Translations under genes and position numbers: made by a program
Notes under the pieces: generated by a model
What the model was told of the DNA's origin: nothing
The model's input: the letters and a program-made list of their open reading frames with translations, nothing else
Databases searched by the model: none
Shown here: positions 26,550 through 32,049 of the stretch, piece by piece
Layout: every line of letters begins with the position of its first letter
Numbering within the stretch: position 1 is the first letter of the stretch
Source of the DNA: Burkholderiales bacterium
GTDB lineage: Bacteria; Pseudomonadota; Gammaproteobacteria; Burkholderiales; Burkholderiaceae_C
Assembly (NCBI GenBank): GCA_028868895.1
Contig: JAGWTP010000043.1
Location: forward strand, 1-32,049
Reading direction: 5' to 3'
Length of the DNA: 32,049 bases

Positions 26550-26555
26550 TACAAT
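26550..26555 (+). promoter_or_regulatory. -10-like element before the UPF0114 gene
   Basis: TACAAT (5 of 6 matches to TATAAT) followed by TTT stands 46 bases before the ATG of the UPF0114 gene, in the divergent gap with acsA. No clear -35 hexamer lies at the usual distance. The surrounding bases are the most AT-rich of the gap. Confidence 0.35.
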
Positions 26556-26601
26556 TTTCGGCATCCGGAGTATCCCTCGCCGATCTGTACCGAAAGCGCC
26601 C

Positions 26602-27246
26602 ATGGCCTTGCCACCCGAACCCCGAGCCGCCAAGACCGTCCGCCTGAGTCCCTTGCCCAACTTCATCTTCGCGAGCCGGTGGTTGCAACTGCCGTTGTAC
26701 CTGGGGCTGATCCTGGCGCAGTGCGTGTACGTGTTCCATTTTTGGGTCGAACTGGTGCACCTGGTGCAGGCCGCGTTCGGCGACCGATCGGCGCTGGCCG
26801 CGCTGGTCGAGGGCATGGGCTACCAGTTTCCGTCGATCGTCGACGCTGCCGGCAAGATCATCGGCCAGCAGGTGCCCAAGCTCACCGAAACCGTGATCAT
26901 GCTGGCCGTGTTGGCGTTGATCGACGTCGTGATGATCTCGAACCTGCTGATCATGGTGATCGTCGGCGGCTACGAAACTTTCGTCAGCCGCATGAACCTC
27001 GAAGGCCACCCCGACGAACCCGAGTGGCTGAGCCATGTCAACGCCTCGGTGTTGAAGGTCAAGCTCGGCACCGCGATCATCGGCATCAGCTCGATCCACC
27101 TGCTCAAGACCTTCATCAACGCCGGCAACTACAGCGAAAAGGTGTTGATGTGGCAGACCATCATCCACATCACGTTCCTGCTCTCGGCGATCGCGATCGC
27201 CTACACCGACAGGCTGCTCAACGCGGCGAAGCAAGCGGCGCATTGA
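26602..27246 (+). CDS. UPF0114 (YqhA-like) family membrane protein
   Basis: A 214-residue inner-membrane protein with four helices: about 27-48, 95-125, 155-172 and 180-205. [18 protein letters not shown], the very hydrophobic [20 protein letters not shown] and [20 protein letters not shown] are the family's conserved parts. Function unknown. It is longer than the Escherichia coli homologue (about 164 residues), owing to a longer N-terminus and an extended loop after helix 1. The ATG at 26602 is preceded by AAAGCGCC, a weak binding site. It is 119 bases before the fumarase gene and may be independent. Confidence 0.88.
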   Translation: MALPPEPRAAKTVRLSPLPNFIFASRWLQLPLYLGLILAQCVYVFHFWVELVHLVQAAFGDRSALAALVEGMGYQFPSIVDAAGKIIGQQVPKLTETVIMLAVLALIDVVMISNLLIMVIVGGYETFVSRMNLEGHPDEPEWLSHVNASVLKVKLGTAIIGISSIHLLKTFINAGNYSEKVLMWQTIIHITFLLSAIAIAYTDRLLNAAKQAAH

Positions 27247-27282
27247 GCCGCAGCGCGGCGCCGGGACGGCCGCCGCCGCGGG

Positions 27283-27311
27283 TCGAAACGCTTGCCCTGG
27301 TTCAGTAGACT
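27283..27311 (+). promoter_or_regulatory. possible sigma-70 promoter of the fumarase gene
   Basis: TCGAAA at 27283-27288 and TAGACT at 27306-27311 are separated by 17 bases and match the -35 and -10 consensus at 4 of 6 positions each. They lie 55 bases before the fumarase ATG. Confidence 0.3.
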
Positions 27312-27365
27312 CGAGTTCTCCGTCGTCGCCCGATTCCGTCGCCCGATTCATCAGCGAGCCTGCCC

Positions 27366-28913
27366 ATGCCCACCCGCACCATGACCCTGCGCTACACCGA
27401 CCTCGTCGAAAGCGTCGCCGCCGCGCTGCAATACATCTCGTACTACCACCCGGCCGACTACATCGCCCACCTGGCGCGCGCCTACGCCGCCGAGCAAAGC
27501 CCGGCCGCGAAGGACGCGATCGCGCAGATCCTGACCAACTCGAAGATGAGCGCCGAGGGCCGCCGGCCGATCTGCCAGGACACCGGCATCGTCAACGTGT
27601 TCCTGAAGATCGGCATGGACGTGCGCTTCGAGGGCTTCCCGGCCGGCATCGAGGACGCCGTCAACGACGGCGTGCGCCAGGGCTACCTGAACCCCGACAA
27701 CGTGCTGCGCGCCAGCATCGTCGCCGACCCGCATTTCGAGCGCAAGAACACCAAGGACAACACGCCCGCGGTGATCCACACGACGCTGGTGCCCGGCAGC
27801 ACGGTCGACGTGCAGGTGGCGGCCAAGGGCGGCGGCAGCGAGAACAAGAGCAAGTTCGTGATGATGAACCCGAGCGACAGCCTGGTCGACTGGGTCTTGA
27901 AGACGGTGCCGGCGATGGGCGCCGGCTGGTGCCCGCCGGGCATGCTGGGCATCGGCATCGGCGGCACCGCCGAGCGCGCGATGCTGCTGGCCAAGCAGAG
28001 CCTGATGGAAGACATCGACATGTACGAGCTGAAGGCTCGTGGCCCGCGCAACAAGGTCGAGGAGTTGCGCATCGAGCTGTTCGAGAAGGTCAACGCGCTG
28101 GGCATCGGCGCCCAGGGCCTGGGCGGCCTGAGCACCGTGCTCGACGTGAAGATCGCGATGTACCCGACCCACGCGGCCGGCAAGCCGGTGGCGATGATCC
28201 CGAACTGCGCCGCCACGCGCCACGCGCACTTCGTGCTCGACGGCTCGGGGCCGGCCTATCTCACGCCGCCGAGCCTGGACCTGTGGCCCGACGTGAAGTG
28301 GGCGCCCGACTACAACCGCAGCCAGCGCGTCGACCTGAACACCCTGACCAAGGAGCAGGTCGCCGCCTGGAAGCCGGGCGACACGCTGCTGCTGAACGGC
28401 AAGATGCTCACCGGCCGCGACGCCGCCCACAAGCGCATCCAGGACATGCTGGCCAGAGGCGAGAAGCTGCCGGTCGACTTCACGAACCGCGTGATCTATT
28501 ACGTCGGCCCGGTCGACCCGGTGCGCGACGAGGTCGTCGGCCCCGCTGGCCCGACCACCGCCACGCGCATGGACAAGTTCACCGAGATGATGCTGGCGCA
28601 AACCGGCCTGATCGGCATGATCGGCAAGGCCGAGCGCGGGCCCACCGGCATCGAGGCGATCAAGAAGCACAAGAGCGCCTACCTGATGGCCGTCGGCGGC
28701 GCCGCCTACCTGGTCTCGAAGGCGATCAAGCACGCCGAGGTCGTCGGCTTTGCCGACCTCGGTATGGAAGCGATCTACGAGTTCGACGTGATCGACATGC
28801 CGGTCACCGTGGCCGTCGACTCCAACGGTGTCTCGGTGCACGAGACCGGGCCGAAGGAGTGGCAGGCGCGCATCAAGGCTGGGATCGGCGGGATTCCGGT
28901 GGCGGTGGGGTGA
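27366..28913 (+). CDS. fumarate hydratase, class I (iron-sulfur)
   Basis: A 515-residue single-chain enzyme that hydrates fumarate to malate in the citric acid cycle. The N-terminal alpha domain holds the three cysteines for the [4Fe-4S] cluster: Cys70 in CQDTG, Cys189 in GWCPPG and Cys281 in IPNCAATRHAHF. The beta domain (about 325-515) contains GDTLLLNGKMLTGRDAAHKR and GPAGPTTATRMDKFTE, typical of the C-terminal half. Length is normal for the fused FumA/B form. Such clusters are sensitive to oxygen, superoxide and NO. The ATG at 27366 is used; a second ATG five codons later is also possible. Confidence 0.96.
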   Translation: MPTRTMTLRYTDLVESVAAALQYISYYHPADYIAHLARAYAAEQSPAAKDAIAQILTNSKMSAEGRRPICQDTGIVNVFLKIGMDVRFEGFPAGIEDAVNDGVRQGYLNPDNVLRASIVADPHFERKNTKDNTPAVIHTTLVPGSTVDVQVAAKGGGSENKSKFVMMNPSDSLVDWVLKTVPAMGAGWCPPGMLGIGIGGTAERAMLLAKQSLMEDIDMYELKARGPRNKVEELRIELFEKVNALGIGAQGLGGLSTVLDVKIAMYPTHAAGKPVAMIPNCAATRHAHFVLDGSGPAYLTPPSLDLWPDVKWAPDYNRSQRVDLNTLTKEQVAAWKPGDTLLLNGKMLTGRDAAHKRIQDMLARGEKLPVDFTNRVIYYVGPVDPVRDEVVGPAGPTTATRMDKFTEMMLAQTGLIGMIGKAERGPTGIEAIKKHKSAYLMAVGGAAYLVSKAIKHAEVVGFADLGMEAIYEFDVIDMPVTVAVDSNGVSVHETGPKEWQARIKAGIGGIPVAVG

Positions 28914-28926
28914 AGCCGGCGCAGCG

Positions 28927-29277
28927 GTGGTTCGGCAGCCAGGCAACTTGGCCACAAGCCCCGACAGGCGTCGCGGCGCGACGCTCGAACACGCCGAAGC
29001 GGCCGCACGGCTGCTCGCGGTAGGCGAAGGCACGATCAAGAGCAGGCTCCTCGCCGCGTACACCGACCAACTCCAACACGTCGTCCAGGCCGAGGTGCCG
29101 GCCGAACTCGTGCAGAGGCTGGTATCGATACGCCGGCGACTCGGCGCGACTGGCGGGCGCGACTCGCAATCGCCGGTCAAGTCGGCGATCGATCGGATGA
29201 CCGTTGCCGATGCGGTGAAGATCGCCGCCGACATCTTCGATTTCCACGTGGCGCTTTCGTGTGCCCTGCATCACTGA
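28927..29277 (+). CDS. small protein of unknown function
   Basis: A frame of about 110-116 residues with no family recognised. The middle and end are clearly protein-like: EHAEAAARLLAVGEGTIKSR, a mixed-charge helix with VPAELVQRLVSIRRRL, and SAIDRMTVADAVKIAADIFD. It appears mainly alpha-helical and soluble, without membrane helices or cysteines until the final SCALHH. The start is uncertain: GTG at 28927 (116 residues) or TTG at 28948 (109 residues); neither has a strong binding site, and the ATG upstream overlaps fumarase. It ends close to the GTG start of the following GNAT gene, suggesting cotranscription. Confidence 0.6.
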   Translation: MVRQPGNLATSPDRRRGATLEHAEAAARLLAVGEGTIKSRLLAAYTDQLQHVVQAEVPAELVQRLVSIRRRLGATGGRDSQSPVKSAIDRMTVADAVKIAADIFDFHVALSCALHH

Positions 29278-29288
29278 AGGTCGTCGCG

Positions 29289-29798
29289 GTGAGTGCGCCC
29301 GGCGTTCGCATCACCCCGTGTGATCCTCGCGGCGAAGACGCGCTGGCGCTGCTGCGCGAAGCCGCCATCGAAGCGCGCGAGTTGTACCCCGAACTGCACG
29401 TCGCAGGCGCGCCGTGGCCGACCAACCCGCCGACGCCGCCCCGCGGGGTCTACCTTGTCGCGTATGTCGATGGGTTGCCGGTTGGTTGCGGGGCACTGCG
29501 CCCCATCGACGAGCGGGTGGTCGAAGTGCGCCGGATGTACGTGCGGCGATCCGTGCGCAGAATCGGAATCGCACGCGCCCTCCTCGCTCGCCTGGAGCAG
29601 CTTGCGCGCGAACTCGGCTACGCGACGATGCGTCTCGACGCGGGCTGTCGGCAGCGGCCGGCCATGTCGCTCTACGAGTCTTGCGGCTTCACGCGCATTG
29701 CGCCGTTCGGCGAGTACCGCGGCGACCCGACGAGCGTTTGCCACGAGTTGGCGCTGCGTGCCGAGTGGAGCGACAAGCCGATGAGCACCCGAGCATGA
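29289..29798 (+). CDS. GNAT family N-acetyltransferase
   Basis: A 169-residue acetyltransferase. The N-terminal PRGEDALALLREAAIEAREL, YLVAYVDGLPVGCGALRPID (strand core), VEVRRMYVRRSVRRIGIARA (acetyl-CoA phosphate loop, R-R-I-G-I-A) and AMSLYESCGFTRIAPFGEYR (final motif) define the fold. It resembles PA4866/YpeA-like small GNAT enzymes, but the substrate is not known. The GTG at 29289 is chosen for AAGG eight bases before it; another GTG at 29259 would overlap the preceding gene. Its TGA stop overlaps the ATG of the LtrA gene. Confidence 0.85.
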   Translation: MSAPGVRITPCDPRGEDALALLREAAIEARELYPELHVAGAPWPTNPPTPPRGVYLVAYVDGLPVGCGALRPIDERVVEVRRMYVRRSVRRIGIARALLARLEQLARELGYATMRLDAGCRQRPAMSLYESCGFTRIAPFGEYRGDPTSVCHELALRAEWSDKPMSTRA

Positions 29799-30970
29799 AC
29801 AGCACCGAAGCCAACCCCTTCCTGCGCGACCGCAACACCCGCACCCGGGTCACCAACGAAGAGCTGTTCTTCGACCTGATCTACGCGTTCGCCGTCACGC
29901 AACTCTCGCACCGCCTGCTGGAGCAGCTGACGCCGATCGGTGCGTTGCAGACACTGGTGCTGTGGTTCGCGGTCTGGCTCGGCTGGCAGTACACCGCTTG
30001 GGTCACGAACTGGTTCAACCCCGAGAACCGTGGCATGCGCATCATGCTGTTCGCGGTGATGCTGCTCGGCCTGTTGATGTCTTCGGCGATTCCCGACGCC
30101 TTTGCCGCGCGCGGGCTGCTGTTCTCGTCGTGCCTGGTGGCCATCCAGGTCGGGCGCAGCGCGTTCGTGTTGTTCAAGCTGCGCGCCAGCCACGCGCTGC
30201 GCATGAACTTCGTGCGCATCTTCGGCTGGCTGTGCATCTCCGGCGCGCTGTGGATCGCGGGCGGACTTTCCCGAGGCGACGGGCGGCTGGCGTTCTGGAT
30301 CGCCGCGGTGGTCGGCGAATACGTCTCGCCGATGACCGGCTTCTGGCTGCCGGGGCTGGGCCGATCGGTGACGTCCGACTGGACGATCGACGGTGCGCAC
30401 CTCGCCGAACGCTGCCAGCTGTTCGTGATCGTCGCGCTCGGTGAATCGATTCTCGCCACCGGCTCGGGTTTCAGCAGTTCGTCGCACTGGGACGCACCGA
30501 CCTTCATCGCGCTGCTCGTGGCCTTCGCCGGCAGCCTGGCGATGTGGTGGATCTACTTCGACACCGCGAGCGAGCACGGCACGCTTGCGATCGTCGGTGC
30601 CGACGACCCTGGCCGCATCGGCGCGCGGTTCCATTACATCCATGTGACGTTGATCGCGGGCATCATCGTGGCCGCTGTCGCCGACGAACTGACGATTCAC
30701 CAGCCGGGCCAGCGCGTCGATCTGGCGAGCGCCAGCGTGCTGGTCGGCGGCCCGCTGATCTACCTGCTCGGCAACGCGGCCTACAAGAAGGTGGTCTACG
30801 GCTGGTTTCCGCCGTCGCATATCGCAGGTGTCGCGCTGCTGCTCCTGACGATCGCGGGCGCCTTCACAACGGACCGGCTCATGGTGGGCGGGCTCACGAC
30901 TGCGATCCTGATCGGCGTTGCCGCGTGGCAGAGCAGGCACGCGCCGGCGATGCCGGGGCGGGGCGCGTAG
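29795..30970 (+). CDS. low temperature requirement protein A (LtrA) family membrane protein
   Basis: A 391-residue inner-membrane protein with about ten to twelve helices. The N-terminal VTNEELFFDLIYAFAVTQLS and the middle ERCQLFVIVALGESILATG are the family's two most conserved segments; FDTASEHG and HYIHVTLIAGIIVAAVADEL also fit. LtrA was named for a Listeria locus needed for growth in the cold; its molecular role is unknown. The ATG overlaps the GNAT stop (ATGA), so translation is coupled. The gene converges with xerD. Confidence 0.92.
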   Translation: MNSTEANPFLRDRNTRTRVTNEELFFDLIYAFAVTQLSHRLLEQLTPIGALQTLVLWFAVWLGWQYTAWVTNWFNPENRGMRIMLFAVMLLGLLMSSAIPDAFAARGLLFSSCLVAIQVGRSAFVLFKLRASHALRMNFVRIFGWLCISGALWIAGGLSRGDGRLAFWIAAVVGEYVSPMTGFWLPGLGRSVTSDWTIDGAHLAERCQLFVIVALGESILATGSGFSSSSHWDAPTFIALLVAFAGSLAMWWIYFDTASEHGTLAIVGADDPGRIGARFHYIHVTLIAGIIVAAVADELTIHQPGQRVDLASASVLVGGPLIYLLGNAAYKKVVYGWFPPSHIAGVALLLLTIAGAFTTDRLMVGGLTTAILIGVAAWQSRHAPAMPGRGA

Positions 30971-30988
30971 CCGCACCCGGGCAACTCG

Positions 30989-31006
30989 CGAACGAAGCGT
31001 CGTTCG
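30989..31006. terminator. short hairpin between convergent LtrA-family gene and xerD
   Basis: CGAACGA-AGCG-TCGTTCG forms a perfect 7-base-pair stem with a 4-base loop, 19 bases after the LtrA stop. No T-run follows in either direction, so it is at best a weak or Rho-assisted terminator. The half GTCGTTCG recurs at 31055-31062. Confidence 0.3.
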
Positions 31007-31104
31007 GCAGGCGCCCGCGCCACCGCGCCGCGCCACTTCGGCCGCATGCGAGACGTCGTTCGTGACGCGCAGAAACATCCGCCGGGATGCCGCGTCGTCC
31101 GGGC

Positions 31105-32007
31105 TCAGCCGCGCGGGTGATGCTGCTCGTGCAGCCGCTTCAGCCGCTCGCGCGCCACGTGGGTGTAGATCGTGGTGGTCGAGATGTCGGCGTGGCCGAG
31201 CAGAAGCTGCACCGCGCGCAGGTCGGCGCCGTGGTTGAGCAGGTGGGTCGCGAAGGCGTGGCGCAGCGTGTGCGGCGACAGCGCCACGTCGATGCCGGCC
31301 CGCAGCGCATGCGCCTTGATCAGCTTCCAGAACATCTGCCGTGTCATCGCGCCGCCGCGCGCGGTGACGAAGAGGGCGTCGCTCGCCTGGTCCGAGAGGA
31401 TCGCGCCACGGGCGTCGCGCAGGTAGCGCGTGAGCCAGGCGTGCGCCTCTTCGCCGAAGGGCACGAGGCGCTCCTTGCCGCCCTTGCCGGTGACGCGGAG
31501 GACCCCTTCGGCGAGGCCGACCTGCACCGTCTTCAGCGCCACCAGTTCGGACACGCGCAGGCCGCAGGCGTAGAGCAGTTCGAGCATCGCGCGCTCGCGC
31601 AGGCCGAGCGGCTTGTCGGTGTCGGGCGCCGCGAGCAGCGCTTCGACCTGCGCTTCGCTCAAGCTCTTCGGCACACGCAGCGTCTGCTGCGCGTTGCGCA
31701 GGCGCAGCGTCGGGTCGGCCTCGACGAGGCGTTCGCGCAGCGCCCAGCGGAAGAAGCGCTTGAAGACCGTCAGGCGCCGGTTCGCGCTCGTCGCCTTCGA
31801 GCCGGCGTGGCGCGCGGCGGCGTAGGCGAGCAGGTCGCTCTCCTTCGTCGCTTCGATCGGCGCGCCGCTCGCCTCGTGCAGCCAGGCGGCGTAGAGCGTC
31901 AGGTCGCGTCGGTACGCCGCGAGCGTGTTGGCCGCCAGACCGTCTTCGATCCAGAGTGCATCGAGGAAGCGGTCGAGGGTGGCGACCGAGTTCAATCGTT
32001 CGATCAC
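31105..32007 (-). CDS. xerD: site-specific tyrosine recombinase XerD
   Basis: A 300-residue tyrosine recombinase that, with XerC, resolves chromosome dimers at dif during division. The N-terminal SAM-like domain (about 8-93) contains GLAANTLAAYRRDL. The catalytic residues are Arg151 (ACGLRVSEL), Lys175 (GKGGKER), His246 and Arg249 (SPHTLRHAFATHLL), His272 (LLGHADISTT) and Tyr281. Length (298-300) and motif wording are those of housekeeping XerD rather than a phage or integron integrase. The start is a GTG at 32007. An upstream partner in the window is absent. Confidence 0.94.
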   Translation of the reverse strand: MIERLNSVATLDRFLDALWIEDGLAANTLAAYRRDLTLYAAWLHEASGAPIEATKESDLLAYAAARHAGSKATSANRRLTVFKRFFRWALRERLVEADPTLRLRNAQQTLRVPKSLSEAQVEALLAAPDTDKPLGLRERAMLELLYACGLRVSELVALKTVQVGLAEGVLRVTGKGGKERLVPFGEEAHAWLTRYLRDARGAILSDQASDALFVTARGGAMTRQMFWKLIKAHALRAGIDVALSPHTLRHAFATHLLNHGADLRAVQLLLGHADISTTTIYTHVARERLKRLHEQHHPRG

Positions 32008-32012
32008 AAAGG

Positions 32013-32038
32013 GGCTTCGACGAGCTCAGCCCGAACGG
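32013..32038. repeat. dispersed-repeat-like sequence upstream of xerD
   Basis: A 26-base stretch, GCTTCGACGAGCTCAGCCCG in its middle, ending GAACGG. Sequences of this form (TTCGACAGGCTCAGCCCGAACGG and variants) recur in intergenic regions of many Burkholderiales and other Proteobacteria. Only one copy lies in the window, so repeat status is from general knowledge. It begins six bases upstream of the xerD start codon. Confidence 0.5.
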
Positions 32039-32049
32039 GAAACCAACGC

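Noticed and set aside
31105-32007. Integrase marking a mobile element or integron
   Set aside because: Length and motifs are those of housekeeping XerD; no attachment sites, cassettes or phage genes lie nearby.

Overview
The window is about 32 kb of very GC-rich DNA with dense, strongly GC3-biased genes. It suggests a betaproteobacterium of the order Burkholderiales, probably near the Rubrivivax/Leptothrix/Sphaerotilus group. This is inferred from protein resemblance and gene order, not from a marker gene. No rRNA, tRNA, CRISPR array or complete insertion sequence was seen.

Layout. 1-1039: the 3' end of trmB and, on the minus strand, uppP. 1168-7254: a denitrification/nitric-oxide island. 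Its first unit is DUF2249 protein - nsrR - nnrS - SirB2-like membrane protein. A decayed DGC-domain gene follows on the minus strand. Its second unit is nirK (copper nitrite reductase fused to cytochrome c) - nirV - SCO1-like protein. A perfect FNR-type box and an NsrR-type palindrome stand in tandem before the first unit, and an FNR-like box stands before nirK. Read together, low oxygen would switch on both units, NsrR would hold the first down until NO appears, and the SCO protein would plausibly supply copper to NirK. No NO reductase gene lies in the window.

7348-10059: a loose run of small accessory genes (two cupins, a truncated nitroreductase, a GFA-domain protein, a MAPEG protein, a DUF488 protein). 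Most have their own ribosome-binding site, and one has lost its 3' part.

10249-17172: a tripartite efflux set. The RND adaptor and RND pump are followed by a PIMT-like methyltransferase, a rhodanese and a TolC-type outer-membrane channel. 17177-20499: a GNAT acetyltransferase and a DUF1800/DUF1501 pair, the latter with a Tat-like signal. 20526-24383 (minus strand): lipopolysaccharide genes waaA and waaC (ATGA overlap) and a phosphomannomutase/phosphoglucomutase. 24472-26442 (minus): acetyl-CoA synthetase. 26602-28913: a UPF0114 membrane protein and class I fumarase. 28927-30970: a small unknown protein, a GNAT enzyme and an LtrA-family membrane protein, tightly packed. 31105-32007 (minus): XerD, with a dispersed-repeat-like sequence just upstream of it.

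Most of the window is ordinary chromosome. The parts that merit attention are the two-signal promoter controlling DUF2249-nsrR-nnrS, the remnant gene inside the same island, the PIMT-like protein with an altered catalytic loop, the DUF1800/DUF1501 pair, and the in-frame tandem repeat in waaC.
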